A stretch of 64,000 bases of DNA, taken from NCBI GenBank assembly GCA_963750395.1, contig CAVVQM010000017.1, forward strand, positions 164,311-228,310, written 5' to 3'. The position numbers and the translations under genes are program-made. This stretch comes from JADJPO01 sp963750395. Its GTDB lineage: Bacteria > Actinomycetota > Actinomycetes > Actinomycetales > Kineosporiaceae. How positions within the stretch are numbered: position 1 is the first letter of the stretch; each line of letters opens with the position of its first letter. This document shows positions 9,698-19,546 of the stretch, one piece after another. Below the pieces are notes generated by a model. That model ran no database searches. It saw only the letters and a program-made list of their open reading frames with translations, and was not told where the DNA came from.

Positions 9698-10995
9698 GGT
9701 GTCGCGCCGTTCTCAGGGCCCCGGTCGACCCGGCGGTCGGCCCAGCGCTGCCGGAGGTAGAGCCATGGCCCCTTCATCATGGCCCGCCGGTTGAGCACCA
9801 ACAGCTCCCGCGGGAAGTCCGGCCCGATGCTCGCCGTTCGTTCGCCGGAGCCGAGCACCTCGCGCAGCGCCCTGGGCGCCAGCGCGAGCAGGGAGAGCAG
9901 GGTTCGGGGCGAGTCCAGCACGGTGGCGGTGTAGAAGGCGGTCAGTCCGCTGCCGTAGCCGACCATCTGGCTGCGCAGTGACTCCAGATCCTGCCGGTGG
10001 AAGTGGCGGGTCAGGGCCGTGTGCAGATAGCGAGTCGTGGCCCCGGCTCGGAGCAGGTCCGCGAAGACCTTCGTGTCCTCGGCGCCACGGGTCAGGGTGC
10101 CCGCACCGAGAGCGTCGTCGAAGCCGCCGACGGCCGTCAGCGCGTCGACGCGGAAGGCCATGTTCGCCCCCGTGCCGAAGGGGGGCAGCGGAAACAGCGG
10201 GTGCTGATGCTTCCAGGTGGCCCGAGAGAACTCCTGGGAGCGCACCCCACGGCCCTTGCTGTGTCCGCCGAACTCCTCGAACCACGCCTGGGCCGGGGTG
10301 GCGAGCTCGGCGGGAACGACCAGTCCAGAGGCCGCGGACACACCCGGACTATCCTCTAGGCAGCGGGTGAGCTCGCTGAGCCAGTGCGGATCCGCCGTCT
10401 CGTCGTCGTCCAGCCAGGCCACGAACTCGCCGCTCAGACCGGCACGGACAGCGGCGTTGCGGGCCCGGGACAGACCGGGACGTGGCTCGAGGAGGTAGCG
10501 CAGGCGCAGACTGTCTGCGAACTCTTCGACCACCTCGCGGGTCGCCGATGAGACCGGGGCGTTGTCGACCACGACCACGGTGAAGTCGGGGTGGTCCTGT
10601 CGGGCCAGACTCGCCAGCGCACGCCGTAGGTCCGTCGGTCGCTCCCGGGTACACAGCACGACCGAACACGTGCCGGCGCGCGCCAGGTAGTCGGCGTGTT
10701 GTTGCCGATACCCTGGCTCACCCTCGCGCTCCTGGCACTCGCGTTCGCGCAGCTGGGCGGCGCAGCGCTCGCCCAAGATCGTGCTGACGGCGACACCAGA
10801 GAGCCCCGCCGGCGGTAGCTCTAGGGTTTCGAGCGCGATCGGCTCGCCCCTGAACCGCACCAGCACCAGGGCGGACTGGGAGACGTGGCCATGGCCGTCG
10901 TCGCACTCGATCGCCGGCACCGGCTCGGCCAGATCGATGTCGAGGACGTGGGCGGGGATCGCCTGTGTGCCGCGCAGATCGTCGGATGCGGTCAT
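9694..10995 (-). CDS. GT2 glycosyltransferase with ~130-residue N-terminal extension
   Basis: About 433 residues. The GT-A core begins near residue 130 (CSVVLCTRERPTDLRRALAS), with VVVDNAP, the DxD motif WLDDDETADPHWL and an acceptor-side GAEDTKVFADLL. The N-terminal ~130 residues are a small extra domain seen in some actinobacterial GT2 enzymes; its job is unknown. The start is ATG 10995, which overlaps the deacetylase stop as ATGA; an upstream in-frame start would overlap that gene further. Same operon as the flippase. Confidence 0.87.
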   Translation of the reverse strand: MTASDDLRGTQAIPAHVLDIDLAEPVPAIECDDGHGHVSQSALVLVRFRGEPIALETLELPPAGLSGVAVSTILGERCAAQLRERECQEREGEPGYRQQHADYLARAGTCSVVLCTRERPTDLRRALASLARQDHPDFTVVVVDNAPVSSATREVVEEFADSLRLRYLLEPRPGLSRARNAAVRAGLSGEFVAWLDDDETADPHWLSELTRCLEDSPGVSAASGLVVPAELATPAQAWFEEFGGHSKGRGVRSQEFSRATWKHQHPLFPLPPFGTGANMAFRVDALTAVGGFDDALGAGTLTRGAEDTKVFADLLRAGATTRYLHTALTRHFHRQDLESLRSQMVGYGSGLTAFYTATVLDSPRTLLSLLALAPRALREVLGSGERTASIGPDFPRELLVLNRRAMMKGPWLYLRQRWADRRVDRGPENGATP

Positions 10996-11789
10996 GTCAG
11001 GGTCTTGCCCCATCGTCGGGCGATCCGGCGGACCAGTCCCCACCCCGGGTGCAGGAGGCGTTTGACATGCGGTGCCGCTCCGGGTTCGCCGTGTTCGACC
11101 AGCCGCACCATGTCGGCGCCGGTCATCCGCTCGAAGGGTTGCAGTCGTGGTAGCGCCAGCAGCGGGTCACGCGACGCCGCGATGCGGCGGCCCACGGTGC
11201 ACGCGTTGCGGTATCCCAGACGCGCGGCCTCGTCCCGCACGGCGCGGTTGGCGTACCCGTACGGGTAACACAGGCTGAGCACCTCGGCGCCGGTGTGCTC
11301 CCCGATGACCTCCCGGCTGGTCTGCAGTTCCTGGCGCATCTCCTGTTTGCCCAGCACGTCCAGCGGCTGGTGGCTGACACTGTGGCTCCCCAGCTCGACG
11401 CCCGCGTCGGCGAGGTCACGCAGCCGCGGCCAGTCGAGAAGCGGATGGGCGAAGGCGTCCGATGGCCCGTGACCAACCCATCCGGTCGGCACGTACACGG
11501 TGCACCCGCCGCCCAGGTGCAGGACGTGGAGGGCCGCGTCATACGAGTCCTCGTAGGCGTCGTCGATCGTCACTGCCACGACGTTGGCGGCCGGGTCGTG
11601 CTGCTTGGTCAGCAACGCGGAGGTCAAACCCGAGATCGTCCAGCCGTCGTGCAACAAGGCACGGAGTTGCTCGTCGAACCGCTGTGAACCGACGTCCAGG
11701 GGTGTGCGGCGATCACGGGGAAAGGGCGGTACTGCGTGGTACATCAGGACCGGCAAGCGCCAAATGGAGGTCATGGTAGGTGCCGTCAT
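10992..11789 (-). CDS. Polysaccharide deacetylase (NodB/CE4 family)
   Basis: 265 residues. The CE4 fold is recognised by VTIDDAYEDSYDAALHVL (catalytic Asp pair), GVELGSHSVSHQPLD (metal-binding H-S-x-x-H) and SLCYPYGYANRAV (motif 3). These enzymes remove N- or O-acetyl groups from sugar polymers using a divalent metal. No clear signal peptide is seen, so it may act on a lipid-linked intermediate or be exported by another route. ATG 11789 overlaps the preceding gene's stop by ATGA, which decides the start. Operon member. Confidence 0.88.
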   Translation of the reverse strand: MTAPTMTSIWRLPVLMYHAVPPFPRDRRTPLDVGSQRFDEQLRALLHDGWTISGLTSALLTKQHDPAANVVAVTIDDAYEDSYDAALHVLHLGGGCTVYVPTGWVGHGPSDAFAHPLLDWPRLRDLADAGVELGSHSVSHQPLDVLGKQEMRQELQTSREVIGEHTGAEVLSLCYPYGYANRAVRDEAARLGYRNACTVGRRIAASRDPLLALPRLQPFERMTGADMVRLVEHGEPGAAPHVKRLLHPGWGLVRRIARRWGKTLT

Positions 11790-14074
11790 GCGGGCCGGGC
11801 CTCCAGGATGATCGCCTCGTCGTTCTTGAACCACACTCGCCAATAAGGGGTCTTCAGAAGGCGGGGTGCAAGGTCCTCCAGGGTCCCGCTCGTATACACG
11901 CCGTAATACTCGTCATAGGCCAGCATCGCTTGGGAGATGACGAGATAACCGTGTCCTTCCGCAAGATCCGCGACCTGAGTCGCAAGCTCCTGGGGCGAGA
12001 TGTCGTCGAGGCCTTCTCCGCGCAGGTCCGGGATCTCGTTCAGCGCCGGGTCGTTCACCGTGTTCATGGGGTTGTGCAGCACATATCGACGATCCAGGCG
12101 TCCGGGGAAGTTCGACGCCGCCATCACCAGAGTGGACCCGTTCGGCGCCTGGGTCGCGAAGTGTTGGCTGGCCGTCACCTCGTCTTTGCTGACCAGGAGC
12201 ATGGGATACATCCCCATGACCGTGGCCTGCGCGCTTGCGAGACCTGCCAGGACGGCCCACATGGTGATCATCGCCCAGCGGACTTCGAAGAGCCGGCGAA
12301 GGTCGATCAGTCGCATGGCGATGATGAGGGCACACCAGGCGGAGGAGAACAGGAATACCCGGTAGATGCCTTCGCCGCCGTAGCTCTGCACCGGAATCAG
12401 TCCGAAGGGAGCAAAAGCCAGGACCGCGGGAAGCGCGACACTCCAGAACCGGCGTCGATAGGTGAGTATCGCGATCATGGCCAACAGCCACAGCGCCTAC
12501 TCCAACACCCCGGGCCAGCGTGCCGGCCAACTCCTGCTGTGGAGAGGTCTCGCCCAAACGAGGCGCCTGTGGCGTTGGCGAACTGGAACAGGGACAGCCA
12601 GGGCTGGTTGGTGATCGCCCCGCGGTGCCACAAGGACGACAACGCAAGGACGACCCCGCAACTGACCATGAGGGAGGGGCGCGGGGAGCACACCCATGAT
12701 CCACAGCCCGACCAGGGTCGCCATGACCATGTACGGCGTCAACTGGTGTGTGATCGTGATGGCCACAAACATCAGTGTCAGACCGGGCACGACGAAGTCC
12801 GAGCGACCGCGCTGACCCGCGAACTCAGGGTTGCCCAGCCAGCTCGGCGGGGAGTATTTCGCCCGCAGGCCGGACCTGCGCCTTTCCCACAGCAGGCGAA
12901 ACCTCGTGCGCGAGGGATCGGTCATAGGGAGGGCGAAGTAGATGAAGAGCAGCCACATCAGAAAGGCCAGGCTCTGTGGTGCGTAGTATCGCTGCCCCAC
13001 CCAGGCTGAGGTGACGAACATGAGGACGGTCAGGTGGGCCACCTCCTTGCTGGAGGGTGCCAGTCGTCTGGCGAGGGCGAACACAGTCAGGGCGTTCAGG
13101 GCCTCGAAGAAGAACTGAGCCCAGTTCGCGTAGTCGAGGGGTGGGACCCCCGTCAGCTCGACCAGGGCAGCGCCGGCGGCGAAGAAGCCCGGCCACTGCT
13201 GAAACACGTCCAGCTGATTATTGAGGGGGGCTCCCGAAACGATGTAGTCGACGATGCCGAAGTGCTTGTAGTTCCATGACGAGAGCGTCTGATCGGCGAC
13301 CAACGCCGGGGTGCCGTTGAGGAACAGCACGACCATCGTCAGGGCGAGGCCAGACACGAGGCCCAGTCGTTCGGGTAGGGCCCACATCGCCGTCCCCACC
13401 GCCAGGGCCAAGGCCACGATGAAGGCCGGACCGAGCATCGGAATGAGACCGTAGGTGTTCACCGGGGCCTGGCGCGCTTGGTGGATCGAGAAGATCCACA
13501 GCCCGATGCTTGCGAGCAGCAGCAGAGGTCCGACGCGGGTACCGAAGACCAGGCCCGCGCGGGCATGACCGATTCGTGCCATGGACCGCGGTCGTTGATC
13601 TGTGGGAATGAACAGGCTCTCGCGGATCAGGAACCAGCTGAGATGAGACAGGGGACCATTACCAGGGCGATGAACAGGTTGGGTCGGGTCAGTCGTTGTG
13701 TGGAGGCGAGCAGTGTGGAGACGAGGACCGACCAGGTCAGACTAGCAGCGACGACGGCTAGAACCCTGGTCAGCGGTCGATCGGTGCGATTCCAGGCCAG
13801 CACGGCTGTGCCGGGTACCGGGCACAACAGCACCAGGCCGGCCAGGACGCCCCATCTTGTGTCGGCCGCCGTCGTCAGGATTGCCAGGCTCCAGGGCCGC
13901 CAGCAGGAGCGTCGTCCATGCTGTCAGCAACCTGATCGGCCTCGGGTGGTCCGAACCGCCGTGCCCGAGCGTGGCGGGCGCGGACGGCCTGACCCGCGAT
14001 CGTCGAGGTGGCGTCAGGCCATGGGCCCCACGTCGCTCCTCGGGTACCCGGCGTGACACGTCGGACTGGCTCAT
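11786..14074 (-). CDS. Large polytopic membrane protein (polymerase/GT-C-like), frame-disrupted
   Basis: Rebuilt from pieces in several frames: about 760 residues starting at ATG 14074, which overlaps the GT2 stop (ATGA). Order: a basic N-terminus and first helices (LLTAWTTLLLAALE, then SLAILTTAADTRWGVLAGLV), a second block ending near 13635, a long block with NYKHFGIVDYIVSG and QWPGFFAAGAAL (13582 to ~12690), then the tail from ~12500 (LLAMIAILTYRRRFWSVAL) to 11786. Breaks lie near 13900, 13635, 12690, 12560 and 12500. The WKH.GIVDYI...WPGFF pattern occurs in actinobacterial integral membrane proteins of polysaccharide clusters. With no other Wzy in view it is the best polymerase candidate, though a GT-C glycosyltransferase is equally possible. 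Confidence 0.7.
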
Positions 14075-15072
14075 TTGCGCTTCCACCGCAGACGCACCGT
14101 CTCGTGTGCGAAGCCGTACAGCGTGGCGGCCGTTCCGCCGACACACAGGGCGGCCCGGCCCGCGGCGGACGGATCGCCGTGCAGGAACTCGCCGAGGTGG
14201 CGGATGGTCGCCATCGGCACGTCTTGTACCAAATAGCGGCGCTCGGCGGCCAGGACCGTGTGGTTGTCCTTGTGGATCCGGCGGAGGCGAGCCTTTCCAC
14301 GGCCTTCGGCGCGGCAGCGATGGAGGAAGAACCGGATGGTCGCCCGGCGCGGGGAAACGCGATGGTGGACCACCGCATCCGGAACAAACAGCCACTGCCT
14401 CGAGTCGCCCGCGAGCCGCAGAGACAGTTCGGTGTCCTCCGGCTCGCCACCGTCACCGACCTTGCCCCAGGCCTCGCGGAAGCCACCCGCGGCCTGAAAC
14501 GCCGCTGTCCGCACGATCATGTTGCCCGCCCAGACGTTGCGCACCCGATGATCCTCGGACGAGCTCGGGATACTGCCCCCGACCACCCAACCGAAGGCCG
14601 GCGGGAACCACCTCGGCGCCTTGTCCAGCCACTCGGCGACGATGGTTCCGCCCGCTCCGACCAGGCGTTCGTCGTCCATCGAATGGGCCAACCGCCTCAA
14701 CCAGTCCGGGTCGGGATAGGCGTCGTCGTCGACGAATGCGACGAGGTCCGTGTCGGCCTTGAGCGCTGCAGAATTGCGTGCACCCGAGGCGCCGCGCGCG
14801 CGCTCGTTGCTCATCATGGTGACATCGGTGGGTAGGTGCTCTTTCAGTCGTTCCCCGAGTGCGCGGTTGTGGTCCACGACGACCACGACCGAGGCCGGGT
14901 AATCCTGCTCGGCGACCGCCTGGATGCACTGTTGCGTCTGCTCGATCCTCGGCAGGTCGTAGCAGGTGACCACGACCGTGACGGACCACTCCTGCCCGAG
15001 TCGCTGCGCCGCCGAGGATCGACGGGAGTCGGGGGCGACACCCATCGGGTTGACGTCGCGCGTCGAACCCAC
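14071..15072 (-). CDS. GT2 family glycosyltransferase, first gene of the EPS operon
   Basis: 333 residues: GT-A start VTVVVTCYDLPRIEQTQQCI, VVVVVDHNRALGER, DxD motif FVDDDAYPDPDW, acceptor-side GEPEDTELSLRLAG. Paralogue of the gene at 2645. GTG 15072 is chosen as start because GGAGG sits 7 nt upstream; ATG 15045 is an alternative. It heads a six-gene minus-strand operon in which every junction is a 4-bp ATGA overlap (14071, 11786, 10992, 9694, 8411). That strongly suggests one transcript and stoichiometric translation. Confidence 0.88.
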   Translation of the reverse strand: MGSTRDVNPMGVAPDSRRSSAAQRLGQEWSVTVVVTCYDLPRIEQTQQCIQAVAEQDYPASVVVVVDHNRALGERLKEHLPTDVTMMSNERARGASGARNSAALKADTDLVAFVDDDAYPDPDWLRRLAHSMDDERLVGAGGTIVAEWLDKAPRWFPPAFGWVVGGSIPSSSEDHRVRNVWAGNMIVRTAAFQAAGGFREAWGKVGDGGEPEDTELSLRLAGDSRQWLFVPDAVVHHRVSPRRATIRFFLHRCRAEGRGKARLRRIHKDNHTVLAAERRYLVQDVPMATIRHLGEFLHGDPSAAGRAALCVGGTAATLYGFAHETVRLRWKRK

Positions 15073-15432
15073 CGCACGTCCTCCCTGCCTGACACGAGCC
15101 GTGAAGGGCTGTCGCTTGCGTCAGGGAACGCCTATAACGTCCCGATTGCCCCCTGGACTCTACGTCACTCTCCAGACCGGATCTTGTGAACCGGCCAGAA
15201 TCGGGAATCGGCCCACCAGGGTGGACCGGATCACACCCGTACGGTCGGACGATTTGCTGCATCGGGCGTTCAGTCAAAGTACCAGCGGTGTGCGAACTCG
15301 GACACGCGGTCGGGGTGACCCGGTTGCTCGCTTGGGCCGTTCGGGTCATGGGTCTGTCATGCGAGTGTTATCGGGAGACGAACTCGTGCCATCTCGGGGG
15401 TTGTGCGCAACGACACGCTGCATGCTTGCCGG
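15073..15432. other. 360-bp divergent intergenic region
   Basis: Should carry the promoter of the EPS operon (minus strand) and of the hydrolase (plus strand). No gene, and no unambiguous promoter or operator, could be recognised. Confidence 0.4.
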
Positions 15433-16287
15433 ATGACTGGGACGAGCAACGATGCCGTCGAGGCCCGGATGGCCCGCGTGGGCGATCGTTGCGTGCACGT
15501 GTGGGAGCGCCCTGCGGCGGGCGCCGTCCCGGTGGTCCTGGCTTTCCATGGACTGACCGATGGCGGCATCGTGTACGGTCCCACGGCGCAGGCGATCACC
15601 GACCGGTGCGTGTTCCTGGCACCTGACGCCCCAGGTCACGGCTGCTCCCACGGACGGTTGCCACGACGCTACAGCGCAGAAGCACTGCTGCCCCTGGACC
15701 TCGATGTGCTGGACGAGATACCCGACCTGGTCGCGCCACACCGTCCTGTGGTGGTCGTCGGACACTCTATGGGTGCGGTGGAGGCGGCGGCGCTCGCCGC
15801 CCGGCGGCCGGACGTCGTCCGGCACGCGGTGCTGGAGGAGCCGCCGGGGCCCTCCAGGGCGCCGGGAGTGGTCTACCGCCTGCAGCAGTGGATCTTCCTG
15901 CAGCGAGTACGTCACGCCACACAGGAACGCGCCGACCAGTTCACGGGGCATGCTGACGATTGGTCGACAGCCGAGCTGGAGGTGTGGGCGAGGAGCAAGC
16001 GCGAGACCGACGGGCGGGTTCTGCTGCGCCTGGGGAACTGGGACTCGCCGATAAGCGATCTCGTGAGCACGATCGCATGCCCGGTCACCATGGTGTTCGG
16101 GGCTGATGACGAAGGGGAGACGAGCCCCCAACGAATGGCTGACCTTGACGCGCTCGGGCCTCGGGTGCAGATTCGCCGACTCGACGGAGCCGGCCACAAT
16201 CCACGGCGCGAGGCCCCGACCCAGTTCCAGGACATCTTGCGCCAAGTGCTCGACGGCATCGGCGATTCGGCTTCCGCGCAGGACTAG
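15433..16287 (+). CDS. Alpha/beta-hydrolase
   Basis: 284 residues with the full catalytic set of the alpha/beta-hydrolase fold: oxyanion loop FHGLTDGG, nucleophile elbow VVGHSMGAVEA, acid in FGADDEG and catalytic His in GAGHNPR. No signal peptide, so cytoplasmic. Substrate unknown: esterases, lactonases and C-C hydrolases share these motifs. ATG 15433 is preferred over the upstream ATG 15403 because the HVWERPAAG..V core then starts at the usual distance. It converges on glgB and is otherwise isolated. Confidence 0.82.
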   Translation: MTGTSNDAVEARMARVGDRCVHVWERPAAGAVPVVLAFHGLTDGGIVYGPTAQAITDRCVFLAPDAPGHGCSHGRLPRRYSAEALLPLDLDVLDEIPDLVAPHRPVVVVGHSMGAVEAAALAARRPDVVRHAVLEEPPGPSRAPGVVYRLQQWIFLQRVRHATQERADQFTGHADDWSTAELEVWARSKRETDGRVLLRLGNWDSPISDLVSTIACPVTMVFGADDEGETSPQRMADLDALGPRVQIRRLDGAGHNPRREAPTQFQDILRQVLDGIGDSASAQD

Positions 16288-16351
16288 GCGCGAAATCGGT
16301 TCGTCGCCAGACGGGCCATCGACCCTCGCGATGCGCCGCCGTGCCCTGCCG

Positions 16352-18756
16352 CTACTCCTCGGTGTCCGGAACCAGCCAGACCGCCCCGAGCGGCGGCACC
16401 CGCAGCTCGGCCGAGGCCGGCCGGCCGTGCCACTCGACGTCCTCCGCGTTGACGACGCCCAGGTTGCCGACGCCCGAGCCGCTGTACTCCCCGGCGTCGG
16501 TGTTGAGCACCTCGCGCCACCGCCCGCCGTGGGGCAGGCCGACCCGGTAGTTCTCGTCCGGGGCGCCGGAGAAGTTGACGATCGCAGACCAGCGGCTTGC
16601 TGCGCGAGGCTTGTCCCAGCGCATGAACGAGAAGGTGTTGTGGCTGCGAGTCGTTGGCGTCGATCCACTCGAAGCCGTCGGCGTCGAAGTCCACCTCGTA
16701 CAGCGCCGGGTGGGCGAGGTAGGTGCGGTTGAGGTCACGGACCAGCTGCTGCAGACCCGCGTGCCAGGGCGTCTCCTCGAGCCACCAGTCCAGGCTGCGC
16801 GACTCCGACCACTCGGCCTCCTGGCCGAGCTCGGTGCCCATGAACAGCAGCTGCTTGCCGGGGTGGGCCCACATGAAGGCCAGGTAGGCGCGCACGTTGG
16901 CCAGCTGCTGCCAGCGGTCGCCGGGCATCTTGCGCAGCAGCGACCCCTTGCCGTGCACGACCTCGTCGTGGCTGATCGGCAGCACGAAGTTCTCGGTGAA
17001 CGCGTACATCAGCGAGAACGTCATCTGGTGGTGGTGGTACTGCCGGTGGATCGGCTCCTTGGTCATGTAGGCCAGCGAGTCGTGCATCCAGCCCATGTTC
17101 CACTTCAGGCCGAAGCCGAGGCCGCCGACGTGGGTGGGCCGGGTGACGCCGGGCCACGCGGTGGACTCCTCGGCGATGGTCACGATGCCCGGGCAGCGCT
17201 TGTAGGCGGTCGCGTTCGACCTCCTGCAGGAAGGAGACCGCCTCGAGGTGCTCCCGACCGCCGTAGATGTTCGGCGTCCACTCGCCGTCCTCGCGCGAGT
17301 AGTCGAGGTAGAGCATCGAGGCGACGGCGTCCACCCGCAGCCCGTCGATGTGGTACTCCTCGAGCCAGTAGATCGCGTTGGCGACCAGGAAGTTGCGCAC
17401 CTCGGTGCGGCCGAAGTCGAACACGTGGGTGCCCCACTCGGGGTGGTCGCCCTTGCGCGGGTCGGCGTACTCGTAGAGCGCCTCGCCGTCGAAGCGGGCC
17501 AGCGCCCACTCGTCCTTCGGGAAGTGCGCCGGCACCCAGTCCACGATCACGCCGATCCCGGCCTGGTGCAGGGCGTCGACCAGGTAGCGGAAGTCGTCGG
17601 GGTTGCCGAAGCGGGACGTCGGCGCGTAGTAGCGAGGTGACCTGGTACCCCCAGGAGCCGCCGAACGGGTGCTCGGCGACCGGCATCAGCTCGATGTGGG
17701 TGAAGCCGAGGTCCTTGACGTAGCCGACGAGCTGGTCGGCCAGCGTCGCGGTAGCCCAGGCCCTGCCGCCAGGAGCCGAGGTGCACCTCGTAGATGCTCA
17801 TCGGGGCGTTGTGCACGTCACGCTGGGCGCGCGGCGGTCATCCACTCGTCGTCGCCCCAGGTGTAGTCGGAGTCGAACACCATGCTGGCCGTGGACGGCG
17901 GGACCTCGGTGCCGAACGCCATCGGGTCGGCCTTCTGCCGCCAGGTGCCGTCCCTGCCGAGGATCTCGAACTTGTACCGGGTGCCGTCGCCGACGTCCGG
18001 CAGGAACAGATCCCAGACGCCGGAGGAGCCGAGGCTGCGCATGGAGTGGCCGCGGCCGACCCAGTGGTTGAAGTCGCCGACCACCCGCACCGCCTGGGCG
18101 TTGGGCGCCCAGACCGCGAACGAGGTGCCCGAGGTGGCACCCATCGGTCCGTCGATATTGCTTCATCCGGGCGCCGAGGGCGTCCCAGAGCTGTTCGTGG
18201 CGGCCCTCCCCGATCAGGTGCAGGTCCACCTCGCCGAGCGTCGGCAGGTAGCGGTAGGGGTCGTCCACGCGGGTGGTACCGAGGCCCTCGTAGGCGACGT
18301 CGAGCCGGTAGTCGGTGACCTCGGGGATCGGCAGCACCGCCACCCAGATGCCGTCCCACTCGTGGGTCAGTTCGTGCGTCGACCCGTCCGGCAGCACGGC
18401 GGTGACCGATGGGCGAAGGGACGCAGGGTGCGTACCGTGACCGCACCGTCGTGCGGGTGGGCACCGAGCACCGAGTGAGGGTTGTGGTAGGCGCCGGCCG
18501 CGACCTGGACCAGGACGTCGTGGCTCACCGGCGCGGGCGCCGCACCGGCGGACTCGGTGGCCGGGGCCTTCTCGCCGCAGGCCGGTCCGCGCTTGGTCGG
18601 CGGGGCCTTGTCCGCCGCAGGCTTGGCCGCTGGGGCCTTCTTGGCCGCTGGGGCCTTCTTGGCCGCGGACTTGGCCGCCGGGGCCTTCTTGGCCGCAGGC
18701 TTGGCGGAGGAGTTGGCGGTTGCGGACTCACTGGGCGGGCGGGGATCACTCGGCAT
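16352..18756 (-). CDS. glgB: 1,4-alpha-glucan branching enzyme, frame-disrupted, with Ala/Lys/Pro-rich N-terminal tail
   Basis: GH13 glycogen branching enzyme: cuts alpha-1,4 chains and rejoins them as alpha-1,6 branches. In order: low-complexity tail (AAKKAPAAK repeats, ~60 residues from ATG 18756), N1 domain (AAGAYHNPHSVLGAHP), CBM48 (SFAVWAPNAQAVRVVGDFNH), and the catalytic barrel with ELMPVAEHPFGGSWGYQ, nucleophile Asp in DGLRVDAVASML, acid/base Glu in IAEESTAWP and Asp in SHDEVVHGKGS. The C-terminal beta domain ends GAVWLVPDTEE at the stop near 16352. Seven frame breaks (~18410, 18160, 17820, 17757, 17637, 17215, 16650) interrupt it. Every piece is well conserved, so sequence errors are more likely than decay. 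Confidence 0.88.
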
Positions 18757-18814
18757 GGCGGCCAGTCTGTCGCGTGGCCAGTCGTGACGCCACCGGCTGG
18801 CAGGATCAATCCGC

Positions 18815-19387
18815 ATGGGAGGCGTTCTGCACCTCTGTGTCGCCAATCGTTGTCGGTCGGTTATCGCCGAGGCGATCACCCGCCAGGCGCTGCAGCGTCG
18901 CCGGCTCGCCGGGGTGACGGTCGCCAGCGCGGGCGTCCGGGCCATCCCCGGCGTCGGTGCGTGGCCGGCGGTCGCCGATCTGGCGCCGGGCCACGGCTGG
19001 GCCGTGGACGGCTTCGTCGCCCGCCGGCTGACGCCGGACCTGGTGCGATCGGCGGACGTCGTGCTGGCGGCGACCCGGCGGGTGCGTGACGAGGCGCTGG
19101 TGGTGGCGCCGTTCGCCCTGCGGCGCACCTTCACCTGGCGCGAGTTCGCCCACCTGCTGGACGGCGTGAGCCCGGCCGAGGTGGACGGCGCGAACCCGGC
19201 GGAGCGGCTGAGGGCGCTCCCCGCCCTGGCGGCGTCGCGGCGCGGGCTGCTTCCGGCTCCGGCACCGGCGGAGCTGGACGTCGAGGATCCGGTCGACGGG
19301 CCGCCGTCCGCGTTGGACGTCGCCGTGGAGCAGATCACGCGGGCCACCTGGGCCTGGGTCCCGTTGCTCGATCCGGGTGAATCCTGA
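18815..19387 (+). CDS. Low-molecular-weight protein tyrosine phosphatase-like protein
   Basis: 190 residues. The P-loop C-x5-R-S is at the N-terminus (HLCVANRCRSVIAEAI), as in LMW-PTPs. The general-acid Asp is probably in DVEDPVDG near the C-terminus. Cytoplasmic. In polysaccharide loci such enzymes (Wzb, Etp, PtpA types) dephosphorylate the BY-kinase that controls chain length. Here two Wzc-like proteins are encoded nearby (24820 and 57367), both possible partners. Divergent from glgB, 58 bp apart. The loop between the P-loop and the Asp is longer than usual. Confidence 0.8.
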   Translation: MGGVLHLCVANRCRSVIAEAITRQALQRRRLAGVTVASAGVRAIPGVGAWPAVADLAPGHGWAVDGFVARRLTPDLVRSADVVLAATRRVRDEALVVAPFALRRTFTWREFAHLLDGVSPAEVDGANPAERLRALPALAASRRGLLPAPAPAELDVEDPVDGPPSALDVAVEQITRATWAWVPLLDPGES

Positions 19388-19546
19388 GCCCCGACCGGGG
19401 CGAACTGACCGGCCTGCCCGAATTGCCCCTGTGATCTGCGCAACATCCGCGCGTGACTACACAGAATGATTGGCTGACTACTAAACGTGTGGAAGGATCG
19501 CGGCGATCGAGGACGTACGGCGCGGTGATTCGACCAGGGGGAACCA
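19388..19546. promoter_or_regulatory. Upstream region of the secreted Gly/Asn-repeat protein
   Basis: 159 bp without a gene, locally AT-richer around 19455-19490 (ATTGGCTGACTACTAAAC). Likely the promoter of the 19547-24823 gene set. No -35/-10 pair can be fixed with confidence. Confidence 0.3.
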
